A DNA stretch of 20,625 nt, from assembly GCA_031275915.1 (NCBI GenBank), contig JAISOC010000098.1:1-20625 (forward strand), written 5' to 3'. A program made the translations under genes and the position numbers. The stretch's first letter is position 1. Each line of letters starts with the position of its first letter. The notes below the pieces were generated by a model. It did not search any database and was not told the origin of the DNA. It was given only the letters and a program-made list of their open reading frames with translations. Positions 8,062 through 15,230 of this stretch are shown in pieces. The stretch comes from Holosporales bacterium (GTDB taxonomy: Bacteria > Pseudomonadota > Alphaproteobacteria > RUG11792).

Positions 8062-8869
8062 TTCAGTTTGTATAACAATTGAAGATGATGCTTGGTTGTC
8101 CACCAAAACTGAGGCTGAGTGGAATTTGCTGTTTTCAAGATTATTCGAGAAAACCGTTCAAAATTCCCGCCTTTCTGTTAATCTCCTCCTCACAAACGAT
8201 GATCAAATCAGAAAAATTAATAGAAAGCACAGAAACATAGATAAAGCAACAAACATCTTGTCGTTTCCATACTACTCTCCAAAAGAATTAAACCTTATAA
8301 GCCTCGCCAGAAGTAGCGTTAGCGAACGAAGTGAGCAAGCGTACACACCAACATTCTCTTTCTCTCCATACAATAGTATTTTTCCTTTTTGGAACGAAAA
8401 AAGAAGAACCAGATTGCGAGGTATTTGGTCAAGGTGGAGAGCGAAGCGGACCTTGACCAAATATTCGCCGAGCAATCGGTATAATGGAGTTCATCCAAAA
8501 AGGAAGGATACTATGGCCACTTCAAAAATGCTCGATTTTATAAGAACTTCAATAAAACAGACATTGACCAAATCTGTTTGGCAATCTGCACAATTGAATT
8601 CCTCCAAAAAGAAAGAACGTGCAATTCTCCCGATATATGAAAACATGTTGTTAGGAGATGTTGTCATGTCATACAATACCGTTTTGAATGAAGCATCTTT
8701 GTTCCGGAAATCATTTGATGCTAGGGTTAGTCACTTGTTTGTTCATGGTTTGTTGCACATATTGGGGTATGATCATGTCTCAGAGCAAGACAGGCATGAG
8801 ATGGAAACATTAGAAACGAAAATTCTTTCAACTTGCGATATCGAGAATCCATACACTTCGTCATTATAG
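8021..8869 (+). CDS. ybeY: YbeY endoribonuclease with a large in-frame insertion
   Basis: YbeY is a zinc-dependent endoribonuclease involved in 16S rRNA 3'-end maturation and ribosome quality control. From ATG 8021 (GAGA six bases upstream; ATG 8033 also possible) the product is 282 residues, against about 150-160 normally. The N-terminal half ends in KATNILSFP (S81-P83). The C-terminal half resumes at LLGDVVMS (about 210) and has the intact zinc motif HGLLHILGYDH (H242, H246, H252), followed by a terminal MetE/LetE helix. Between the halves, where 10-25 residues are usual, lie about 125, including SSVSERSEQA and a very basic stretch. This extra DNA is the palindromic repeat listed separately and stays in frame. 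The enzyme may tolerate it as a surface loop. The gene overlaps its upstream neighbour, and corC follows. Confidence 0.9.
   Translation: MYKTMRISLNQQGNSVCITIEDDAWLSTKTEAEWNLLFSRLFEKTVQNSRLSVNLLLTNDDQIRKINRKHRNIDKATNILSFPYYSPKELNLISLARSSVSERSEQAYTPTFSFSPYNSIFPFWNEKRRTRLRGIWSRWRAKRTLTKYSPSNRYNGVHPKRKDTMATSKMLDFIRTSIKQTLTKSVWQSAQLNSSKKKERAILPIYENMLLGDVVMSYNTVLNEASLFRKSFDARVSHLFVHGLLHILGYDHVSEQDRHEMETLETKILSTCDIENPYTSSL
8296..8640 (+). repeat. palindromic insertion element within ybeY
   Basis: This segment encodes the extra residues in YbeY. Its core is an imperfect inverted repeat. The left arm (8381-8435) runs from TTTCCTTTTTGGA through GATTGC to TTTGGTCAAGGT. The right arm (8450-8506) runs from ACCTTGACCAAA through GCAATC to TCCAAAAAGGAAG. 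The loop (8436-8449) is GGAGAGCGAAGCGG. The inner 13 base pairs are perfect. A third arm copy in right-arm orientation lies at 8559-8615 (GACATTGACCAAAT, GCAATC, TCCAAAAAGAAAG). Upstream, GTAGCGTTAGCGAACGAAG (8313-8331) reads SVSERSEQ. The organisation resembles Rickettsia palindromic elements, which insert in frame in genes. I infer a comparable family, not identity. Confidence 0.8.
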
Positions 8870-8887
8870 GAGAATTGATAATAATAT

Positions 8888-9727
8888 ATGAATTTATATG
8901 AACGAATAAAGAAGTTGCTCAAATGGAAAAAATACTCAGAAACAACGATAAGAGATACGATAGAGGAATTAATTGAAGAGGACGCATCTGATGCGAACGG
9001 AGCTTCTTCGATAGATAGTGATGAAAGGGAGATGCTTGGAAATGTTCTTGATTTGAGAGACATACAAGTCCAAGATATAATGATCCCAAGAGTAGAAATA
9101 AAAGCCCTGCCAATAACAGCAAAAATAGATGAACTCCTATCCGCGTTCGTTGAAAATCAGATATCGACGATTCTTGTATATCTTGGGACAATAGACAATA
9201 TAGTTGGAGTTGTGTACATAAAAGACGTAGTCAATTGGTTCAGAATGAACAAACCATTTAATATAAGTATGTTTGTTAAGGATGTTATATTTGTTCCTCC
9301 AACAATGAGAACCCTGGATCTTCTTTTGCAAATGAGAGAAACCGGCATAAAAATAGCTGTTGTTGTTGATGAATATGGAGGAATAGAGGGATGCATTTCG
9401 TTCTCAGATCTGGTTGAAGAAATCATAGGAGATATACAAGACGCAGATGAGAAAAAGAACGATAAGAAAAGAATTATAAAGAATACCGATGGAACATTTA
9501 TTGTCGATGCCAAAACAACTCTCACAGAACTTTCCAAAATCACTGGATTTAAATTTATACACAAGAACAAATCTGTTGATAGCATAGGGGGATATGTTAT
9601 ATCTATGGCTGGCAAAGTCCCCGTCAGAGGTGAGCTAGTTTTCTGCGAACAAAATAATATTGAGTTCGAAATTTTGGACGCAGATCCGAGAAAAATAAAA
9701 AGTATTCGTATTAGGAAGATATCTTAG
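8888..9727 (+). CDS. corC: CorC/HlyC-family CBS-domain protein (YbeX/TlyC)
   Basis: This is a soluble CBS-pair protein of the CorC/YbeX family, linked to magnesium/cobalt efflux and ribosome function; it is called TlyC in rickettsias. The 279 residues show the usual order. An acidic N-terminal helix (IEELIEEDASD) leads to EREMLGNVLDLRDIQVQDIM. CBS1 covers about 58-120 (IMIPRVEIKALP) and CBS2 about 123-185 (VVDEYGGIEGCISFSDLVEEIIG). A C-terminal transporter-associated domain spans about 198-278 (SIGGYVISMAGKVPVRGE). There is no DUF21 membrane domain. AGGAG overlaps the ybeY stop but lies about 15 bases from ATG 8888, so the ribosome site is unusually distant. The ybeY-corC pairing is conserved in many proteobacteria. 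The stop overlaps the next start by one base. Confidence 0.92.
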   Translation: MNLYERIKKLLKWKKYSETTIRDTIEELIEEDASDANGASSIDSDEREMLGNVLDLRDIQVQDIMIPRVEIKALPITAKIDELLSAFVENQISTILVYLGTIDNIVGVVYIKDVVNWFRMNKPFNISMFVKDVIFVPPTMRTLDLLLQMRETGIKIAVVVDEYGGIEGCISFSDLVEEIIGDIQDADEKKNDKKRIIKNTDGTFIVDAKTTLTELSKITGFKFIHKNKSVDSIGGYVISMAGKVPVRGELVFCEQNNIEFEILDADPRKIKSIRIRKIS

Positions 9728-10554
9728 TGATAGTCAATATTGTGGATGTTTCTGGGATTATATATAGATCCTTCTATGGATTACCCAGTCTGACATACAA
9801 CGATCAAGAGCTTGGAGCAACATACGGATACTGCAAGGAAATGCTAAAACTCATTAGACAGTTCGGAGATTCCATGTTCATAGCTGCCTTCGATTCCTCA
9901 AGAAAGACATTCAGGAACGAGATATACGAAAATTACAAGGCAAACAGAAGAAAAATGCCAAGAGAGCTACTCTCTCAGATAGATATAGTGAAGGAAGCAA
10001 CAGATGCCTTCGGATTTGTTAGAGCAGAATATCTTGGATACGAGGCAGATGATATCATAGCAAGTTATACAAAAGTAATATCTCCCTTAAAACATACTAT
10101 AAATATAATATCCAGTGACAAGGATTTGATGCAACTTCTTGATCCTGAGAATAATATCAATATATACGATCCAACTAAAAACAAATATATAACAATAGAT
10201 GATGTAAAAGCAAAATTCGGAGTTTCCCCAGAAAAGGTTTTAGATGTTATGGCTCTTGTTGGAGATAGTTCTGATAATATTCCAGGAATACATGGAATAG
10301 GCCACAAGACAGCTGCCTCCTTGATAAACGAATTCGGCAATCTTGAAAATTTGATAGCAAACATACACAAACTTCAGAAATCCAAAAAGTTCGAAACCCT
10401 GAAGAACAATATCGATAAGGCAATCCTTTCAAAAGAATTGGCTACTCTCTGCAACAATATTGATGTTAAATTTGAATATTCAGCTAAGGGAAACAAAAAC
10501 CTAAATGAATTCTTTCAAAGGTTTAATTTCAAATCCCTTATAGAGAAAGCATGA
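9727..10554 (+). CDS. polA: stand-alone 5'-3' exonuclease domain of DNA polymerase I
   Basis: This is a flap endonuclease/5'-3' exonuclease that removes RNA primers and flaps at Okazaki junctions and during repair. The 275 residues (GTG start at 9727) cover only the N-terminal domain of PolA; a full enzyme has about 900. Metal ligands are visible: D7 in DVSGIIYRSF, D56 in AAFDSSRKTF, E106/D108/D109 in YEADDIIA, D131/D133 in SSDKDLMQL, and D180/D183 in VGDSSDNIPG, followed by the helix-hairpin-helix GIHGIGHKTAA. The end is clean: the stop TGA lies inside the ATGA overlap with the prenyl synthase, and no polymerase domain follows. This looks like an established single-domain gene rather than a recent truncation. 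Whether a polymerase domain exists elsewhere cannot be seen. Confidence 0.93.
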   Translation: MIVNIVDVSGIIYRSFYGLPSLTYNDQELGATYGYCKEMLKLIRQFGDSMFIAAFDSSRKTFRNEIYENYKANRRKMPRELLSQIDIVKEATDAFGFVRAEYLGYEADDIIASYTKVISPLKHTINIISSDKDLMQLLDPENNINIYDPTKNKYITIDDVKAKFGVSPEKVLDVMALVGDSSDNIPGIHGIGHKTAASLINEFGNLENLIANIHKLQKSKKFETLKNNIDKAILSKELATLCNNIDVKFEYSAKGNKNLNEFFQRFNFKSLIEKA

Positions 10555-11369
10555 TTATTCAAGAAATATTGTCTAAAAAAGAAAAATATAAGGAACAATT
10601 AGCTGAGAGCGCAGAGTTTTTGCGTGGAGGAAGCGGCAAACGAGTGCGTTCCATCCTCTTCTATATGTTCAGCGATCTTCAAAAACTAACAAAAAAACAT
10701 CACGAAACAGTGGGGTTGATAGAGACAATACACAATGCCTCAATAATGCATGATGATGTAATTGATATGAACACAACAAGAAGAGGAAAAGACTCCCTCT
10801 ATGGAAGCAACGGGGCCAAAATTGGAATTTTAACTGGAGATTTTCTTGTTATTAAAGCCATGAAAAGATTCTTGGAACTACACAGAAATGACGCCTTTGC
10901 ACAAAAATATCTTATGAGAGAATGTCATGCAACCGCTTATGGAGCACTGTCTGAACAGAATTTGAACCAATATACAGAGTTACCATGTGTGGAGAAATAT
11001 CTTCGAATGTGTTCCATAAAAACTAGTCCTCTGTTCAAATTGTCATGCCTATTAGGAGCACATATGTCCGGAAAGTCGTTTGAAGAATGTAAAAAGGCAG
11101 CAATGTTCGGGGTGCGTTTCGGAGTGCTATACCAAATTCAGAATGATCTGGACTCATACAGTGTTTCGAATTACAGAGCCTCCGAGGACTATATGCAAAA
11201 AAATATCACACTACCAATCATAATATTGTGCCAAGAATTTAGATTCTCTTTGATGGAGTTTAAAACAAGCTTCAATCAAGAATATTTCGAAAAAATTAAA
11301 AAGGCTATTAATTCGGAAGATTTTCAAGAAAGACTAAGAAAATACACAACGAAGTATGAAAGGCATTAA
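10551..11369 (+). CDS. trans-polyprenyl diphosphate synthase with an altered second Asp motif
   Basis: This all-alpha prenyltransferase condenses isopentenyl diphosphate units to make linear polyprenyl diphosphates, for example a quinone side chain. The 272 residues are short for the family (about 300-330). The IPP-binding GGSGKRVR (26-33) and the first aspartate motif HDDVID (D68, D69, D72) with TTRRG are intact, as is IKT (156-158). The second motif, normally Q-x-x-DDxxD, reads QIQNDLDS (195-202): the first Asp is Asn and the last is Ser, with an Asp one place earlier. It could be a divergent active enzyme, one subunit of a heterodimer, or decaying. It is translationally coupled to the polA fragment (ATGA overlap) and ends the operon. 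With DXS at 13315 it points to a retained MEP/isoprenoid route. Confidence 0.85.
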   Translation: MIIQEILSKKEKYKEQLAESAEFLRGGSGKRVRSILFYMFSDLQKLTKKHHETVGLIETIHNASIMHDDVIDMNTTRRGKDSLYGSNGAKIGILTGDFLVIKAMKRFLELHRNDAFAQKYLMRECHATAYGALSEQNLNQYTELPCVEKYLRMCSIKTSPLFKLSCLLGAHMSGKSFEECKKAAMFGVRFGVLYQIQNDLDSYSVSNYRASEDYMQKNITLPIIILCQEFRFSLMEFKTSFNQEYFEKIKKAINSEDFQERLRKYTTKYERH

Positions 11370-11391
11370 CTTGGTAATCTAAAAATAAATG

Positions 11392-11420
11392 TTGAATATG
11401 GAATATATGTAGACTATAAT
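11392..11420 (+). promoter_or_regulatory. strong sigma-70-type promoter
   Basis: TTGAAT (11392-11397) is separated by exactly 17 bases from a perfect TATAAT (11415-11420). Transcription would start near 11427, about 32 bases before the coiled-coil gene's ATG at 11459. This is the best-formed promoter in the window. Confidence 0.7.
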
Positions 11421-11860
11421 GGCTCCAACGTTTACTATTTTTTAAGGAAACAATACAAATGAAAGTTTCAAAACTTAAGATGGTGGCAGTGATACTGTCG
11501 GCATCGATGTTAACAGCAATGGCCTCAAAAGAAGAACATGAGGAACTCGAAAGTTGCAGGTTTAAGTTGACATTAGCCGAAATCAAAATTAAAAACCTCA
11601 AAAAACAAGAAGCTTCGGACCAATCCTACTATCATGGGCTTCTCAGAGAGAATAAATGTAAAAATGATGAACTCGAAAAAGAAAATGCTTCGTTAAAATC
11701 CATCCTTAATGATTGTCAGCGAAATAACAAAGAACTCATAAATAAAACAGAAGAAAACACGAATTACATTGAAAAAATGAAGAATGAAATCACGAAAGGG
11801 AAAGAAGAAAAAAAGAAATTAGATGAAAAATTACTTTTGCAAAGAGATGTGCTTTATACT

Positions 11861-11975
11861 CAGATCGGCTTCCAACCGAGTAATTTTTGAAACCAATTTA
11901 GCCTGGAAAAGCCCGCGCCATAAGCCATTCAACAATTTAAGACTACTCGTTTGTAGTGTTGCACAACTATACACA
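11861..11975 (+). repeat. dispersed ~115-bp repeat, copy A (inside the coiled-coil gene)
   Basis: This segment interrupts the coiled-coil gene. From about 11879 to 11972 it aligns with 16845-16941. Shared blocks are AGTAATTTTTGAA, CTGG, AACAATTTAA, CTACTC, TTTGTA, GCAC and TATA in the same order and spacing. It contains no coding frame. Its flanks read LYT on both sides (11852-11860 and 11967-11975), which may reflect a degraded target duplication. It is a candidate small non-autonomous mobile element of unknown family. Confidence 0.65.
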
Positions 11976-12014
11976 GAAAATTTGAAAAAAGATGAAATTA
12001 TAAGTCAGCTCAGA

Positions 12015-12056
12015 AAGGAACTAAAAGAGACACAAAAGGAACTAAAAGAGACACAA
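12015..12056 (+). repeat. perfect 21-bp tandem duplication in the coiled coil
   Basis: Two identical 21-base units (12015-12035 and 12036-12056) each encode one KELKETQ heptad. The unit length matches a coiled-coil heptad, so expansion or contraction would lengthen or shorten the rod without breaking the frame. Confidence 0.85.
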
Positions 12057-12136
12057 GAAGTGCTAAAGTTGTATATGGAGATTGTTGAAGAGCAAGGTGA
12101 AAAGGCTGAAAAGTCGGATGAAGGAAAATAGGTAAA

Positions 12137-12419
12137 AAAATGTGGAGAAGAGGCGAAGGTCTCTTCTCTGTGTCGGTAAAACAGATGTATGGCCCCAGCA
12201 TGAAGTGATGTGAGTCTTTAATAAATCTCTCTGGTTCTTTTTCCCCACATGTTAAAAGACTAAGGGGAATCTAGAATCAGCTCCTCTTAATAGAAAACCC
12301 ATAGTCCAGATCTTAATCCTATAGAGAGATTCTGGAGCTGGCTTAAGAGACAGATTAGAAGTATTATGAATAAGTTTACTTCTTTAGATGAAGCAATAGA
12401 TCATGTGTTTGTTAATTAG
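12137..12419 (+). mobile_element. IS630/Tc1-type transposase remnant
   Basis: This is a decayed transposase of the IS630/Tc1-mariner superfamily, starting just after the coiled-coil stop. The first readable part is KMWRRGEGLFSVSVKQMYGP (12137-12205), which matches the WRRxGE block of the DDE core and ends at a stop. After a scrambled stretch, 12300-12416 reads HSPDLNPIERFWSWLKRQIR and continues to EAIDHVFVN before TAG 12417-12419. This is the C-terminal motif carrying the last catalytic Glu (PxxNPIE). Several stops and frame changes separate the pieces and there is no start, so it is inactive. It runs into the IS5-type relic on the other strand at about 12415-12435. Confidence 0.8.
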
Positions 12420-13052
12420 ATGGAGTATATAAGAGGATGCTGTTTTATCAAATCTTGTACATACTCTTCTAAAGTACTTTATTTTACTAAAGAAATTCTC
12501 TATATAATGTCTCTGTTTATAGGTATTTCTATTTATAGTTCTCTGATTCTTATTGGTACATCTTGAGGGTATGACTACCTCACAATTATTGTTAAGTAAA
12601 TGTTCTGCAAACTCTTGTGAATCATATCCTTTATCTGCTATTATTGTAGTATCTCTTAGATTTTTAGTTAGATTCTCTGCCTGAGTAATATCATGACTAT
12701 TACCAGGGATAAGTATAAACTCTATAGTGTTACCTTTGTTCTATATCCTCCTCTACTTCTCACTAGACACTCCTCTTCTTGTGAATTCTTCTTGTATCCT
12801 GCAGAACACTGATTAGCTCTAATAGTAGTACTGTATTCCTTTCTTAATCCAATCAAGATATCTCTGATATATAGAGTAAAGATTACCATAGTAATAAGGT
12901 GGCATTCTTACTTGTACACCTGTACGTAATAGGTAATATACTGCCTCTATAAATTTCCTTGTTCTGTATTCATCTTTAATATGAATCCTTGGTATTGTTT
13001 GCAAGAAGGAGTAAATAGCTTGCCAATCCTTGTCTGATATGTAATACTTCAT
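12384..13052 (-). mobile_element. IS5-family (IS1031-like) transposase pseudogene
   Basis: The minus-strand reading begins at ATG 13052 with MKYYISDKDWQAIYSFLQTI and continues to RTGVQVRMPPYYYGN and WIKKGIQYYY (stop at 12819), the N-terminal part of IS5-type transposases. In a second frame, STTIRANQCSAGYKKN and RSRGGYRTKVTL follow, and in a third, FILIPGNSHDITQAENL, IIADKGYDSQEFAEHLL, YKQRHYIENFFSKIKYFRR and TRFDKTAS, to TAA 12384-12386. The join between WIKKGIQ and STTIRANQ lacks the stretch with the first catalytic Asp, so there is an internal deletion plus two frame changes. ADKGYD and the YIENFF Glu survive. The element is inactive, and its 3' end is fused to the IS630 remnant. Confidence 0.85.
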
Positions 13053-13053
13053 A

Positions 13054-13100
13054 TGTGGTATATGCTTTGTTTTTATTATAATTAATGACTGTATACCACA
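13054..13100 (-). promoter_or_regulatory. 9-bp inverted repeat next to the IS5 transposase start
   Basis: TGTGGTATA (13054-13062) and TATACCACA (13092-13100) are perfect complements 29 bases apart. On the minus strand the stem ends directly before the transposase ATG (13052). It may be part of an IS end, or a hairpin limiting translation of read-through transcripts. Confidence 0.45.
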
Positions 13101-13314
13101 CTTTTGGTAGAGTGTAAAATTTCCTAACAGGACTTAATTAGTTAATAATTAATTAACAAATTATAATAAATATGAAATTATTCCAAAATTCCACAAAACT
13201 AATTTTCCTTATCGTAAAAAACGTGAGATTGTGCTAGCCTCGGGAGTGTTTTCTAAGTAAAGATATAAACTCGAATCTGAGAGGATTCGCCCTTGATGAG
13301 ATTGAATAAGTTAT
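13101..13314 (+). promoter_or_regulatory. dxs upstream region with a small hairpin
   Basis: No gene is seen here. The region is very AT-rich (13136-13200) and then contains a short perfect hairpin, CGAATC-TGAGAG-GATTCG (13272-13289), 25 bases before the dxs ATG. No clear -35/-10 pair is found, and no Shine-Dalgarno sequence stands at the ATG. The hairpin could affect initiation at dxs. It is too small to call a riboswitch. Confidence 0.3.
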
Positions 13315-15084
13315 ATGCTTTTAGACTCTGTAAATTCCCCAATTGATTTGAAAAAATTATCGATAGAAGAATTATCTGCCCTATGTAATGAGCTCAGGGA
13401 TGAAATTGTTTCCATAACTTCAAAAAATGGGGGGCATCTTGGTTCAAATCTTGGGATTATAGAACTAACAGTAGCCATGCATTACATTTTCAACGCTCCT
13501 GTTGATAAATTTATTTTTGATGTTGGACATCAGTGCTATGCCCACAAACTCCTAACTGGTAGACAAAATCTTATGAAAAATCTGAGGCAAGAAGGAGGGG
13601 CCTCTGGATTCATTGATCCTCTTGAAAGTGAGTATGATTGCTTTATATCTGGGCATGCTTCAACATCTATCAGCGCATCTCTTGGGATTGCAAAAGCCAG
13701 AGATTTGAATCACCAAAATTTTAAGGTTATATCCATAGTTGGTGATGGCTCTATGTCTGGAGGAATGATATATGAAGCCATAAACAACATTGGATCTACC
13801 AGAGACTTCATAGTGATTTTGAATGATAATCAAATGTCTATATCAAAGACCGTTGGAGGCATGAGCAAGTATTTATCCAAATTGCTGTCCTCCAAGAAAA
13901 TGTTGTCTGCCAGAGGCAGAATAAGTTCTTTTTTAGAAAAAATGCCTAAAAAAACAGCCTCAATCATTGAAAATTTCATAAAAAATTGCATAGGTATTAT
14001 CAAAGGGAGCAATATTTTCGAAAATCTTGGATTTCAGTATATTGGCCCAGTTGATGGACATGATTTACAAACTCTTTTAACTATTCTCGAAAATGTTAGG
14101 GATTATGCGACACACAAACCAGTTTTATTACATGTATTCACTGAAAAAGGAAAAGGGCATAAACCCGCTGAAGATGACATTTATAAATTACATGGAGTGA
14201 CCACAACTGAAAAATCCCCTAATTCTTTTGGAAATATTTTTAGTAGGAATATTGTTGAACTAGCCAAAAACAACAAAAAAATAGTCTGCATAACTGCAGC
14301 CATGAAATCTGGATGTGGTCTCTCTGAATTTGCTAATCTTTTTCCGGAAAGGTTCTTTGATGTTGGTATAGCAGAGGCTCATGCTGTTACATTTGCAGCT
14401 GGATTAACAAAGGAAGGGTTCTCTCCCTTTGTATGCATATATTCAACCTTCCTGCAGAGAGCCTTTGATCAAATATATCATGATGTGTTTTTGCAAAATC
14501 TCCCAGTTAGATTTATTGTGGACAAGGCTGGACTCCCTGGCAAAGATGGAAAAACTCATAGTGGTATATACGACATTGCTATGTTCTCCATGTTTGAAAA
14601 TTTTCACATATTTGTTCCATCAAATACAGAGGATTTTGAAGAAGCTTTGTGTTTTGCAGGATCAAATAACGATTCTCCGACAGTTATAAGATTTTCCAAA
14701 AGTGATATACCAGCCCTGAAAGAAAAATATATTTCTCAAAGCAGTAATACGCTCATAATCAATGTTGGAGGGCTATTATCCTCTGTTCAGCAAGCTATAA
14801 AAATTTCAGGAATAAAAGGGGATATTTTTGATGTATTTAAAATACAACCATTCGATTTTGAAAAACTGGCAACAATTATTGATGCATACAAGTATGTTTT
14901 TGTCGTTGAAAATGGAATAGCTGGGGGATTTGCGAGTACTCTTCAAACATATGTTCCCAAAAAACTGCATATTATAACTATTTCAAAAATACCTGTAATA
15001 CATGATTCTAGAGAAAAACAAATGGAAAACAATGCTTTGGGAGCAAGAGATATAGCTGATATGTTGATTAAAACATGCGTGTGA
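13315..15084 (+). CDS. dxs: 1-deoxy-D-xylulose-5-phosphate synthase
   Basis: This thiamine-diphosphate enzyme joins pyruvate and glyceraldehyde 3-phosphate in the first step of the MEP isoprenoid pathway. The 589 residues are slightly shorter than usual (about 620). The N-terminus MLLDSVNSPIDLKKLS is canonical. ThDP-binding features are GGHLGSNLG (39-47), DVGHQCYAHKLLTGR, GDGSMSGG (143-150) and N170-D171-N172. Catalytic E354 lies in GIAEAHAVTFAAGL, and H415 in DGKTHSGIYD. Two substrate-phosphate positions that are normally Arg are Lys: DRAG reads DKAG (K404), and YPRG reads FSKS (K462). The rest of the fold is intact, so it is probably functional with altered detail. The gene stands alone, with insertion-sequence debris on both sides. 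Confidence 0.95.
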   Translation: MLLDSVNSPIDLKKLSIEELSALCNELRDEIVSITSKNGGHLGSNLGIIELTVAMHYIFNAPVDKFIFDVGHQCYAHKLLTGRQNLMKNLRQEGGASGFIDPLESEYDCFISGHASTSISASLGIAKARDLNHQNFKVISIVGDGSMSGGMIYEAINNIGSTRDFIVILNDNQMSISKTVGGMSKYLSKLLSSKKMLSARGRISSFLEKMPKKTASIIENFIKNCIGIIKGSNIFENLGFQYIGPVDGHDLQTLLTILENVRDYATHKPVLLHVFTEKGKGHKPAEDDIYKLHGVTTTEKSPNSFGNIFSRNIVELAKNNKKIVCITAAMKSGCGLSEFANLFPERFFDVGIAEAHAVTFAAGLTKEGFSPFVCIYSTFLQRAFDQIYHDVFLQNLPVRFIVDKAGLPGKDGKTHSGIYDIAMFSMFENFHIFVPSNTEDFEEALCFAGSNNDSPTVIRFSKSDIPALKEKYISQSSNTLIINVGGLLSSVQQAIKISGIKGDIFDVFKIQPFDFEKLATIIDAYKYVFVVENGIAGGFASTLQTYVPKKLHIITISKIPVIHDSREKQMENNALGARDIADMLIKTCV

Positions 15085-15128
15085 AGTTGTGGGAAAATAG
15101 GGACTTCCTAATTAGATGTATGATTCCA

Positions 15129-15155
15129 TCTGCTTCTGCGAACGCAGGAAACAGA
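15129..15155 (+). other. hairpin downstream of dxs
   Basis: TTCTGCG (15134-15140) pairs, with one wobble, to CGCAGGA (15143-15149) across an AA loop. Outer TCTG and CAGA (15129-15132, 15152-15155) extend the stem. It lies 45 bases after the dxs stop but has no T-run, so it is a weak terminator candidate. Confidence 0.35.
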
Positions 15156-15186
15156 AATCTGACTTAAAAAGGGTTGTGTTATAAGA

Positions 15187-15219
15187 CATCTAATTAATAA
15201 ACACATGATCTATCGCTTC
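15187..15219 (-). mobile_element. second, inverted copy of the IS630 3' end
   Basis: The 33 bases match 12390-12422 in inverted orientation with two mismatches. On the minus strand they read EAIDHVFIN and a stop, the same C-terminus as the larger remnant. A related 11-base piece, TAATTAGATGT, also occurs at 15109-15119. These are debris of the same element family on the far side of dxs. Confidence 0.7.
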
Positions 15220-15230
15220 ATATGTATCCC

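Larger units (their letters stand above)
11459..12131 (+). pseudogene. exported coiled-coil protein split by a dispersed repeat
   Basis: ATG 11459 follows AAGGAAA at about nine bases. The product opens with a signal peptide (MKVSKLKMVAVILSASMLTA, then MASKEE), followed by a long Glu/Lys/Asn-rich coiled coil. That frame reaches LLLQRDVLYT (residues 125-134), then turns unrelated and stops at TGA 11888-11890. The coiled coil resumes in the +1 frame as LYTENLKKDEIISQLRKELK and runs to TAG at 12129-12131. Removing 115 bases (11861-11975), which cover the repeat copy, joins LYT to ENLKKDE in one frame and restores about 185 residues. The original role is unknown, perhaps a secreted structural or host-interacting protein. 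The N-terminal part (11459-11890) could still be made. Confidence 0.7.

Noticed and set aside
9157..9615. Long minus-strand open frame antisense to corC
   Set aside because: The CBS-domain protein on the plus strand explains the region fully; the antisense frame is a shadow.
12145..12168. GAGAAGAG/CTCTTCTC hairpin as a terminator of the coiled-coil gene
   Set aside because: It lies inside the readable IS630 fragment (RRGEGLFS) and has no T-run on the plus strand.
13272..13289. Hairpin before dxs as a tRNA arm or thiamine riboswitch
   Set aside because: The stem is only six pairs; there is no cloverleaf, no CCA end and no THI-box-like sequence around it.
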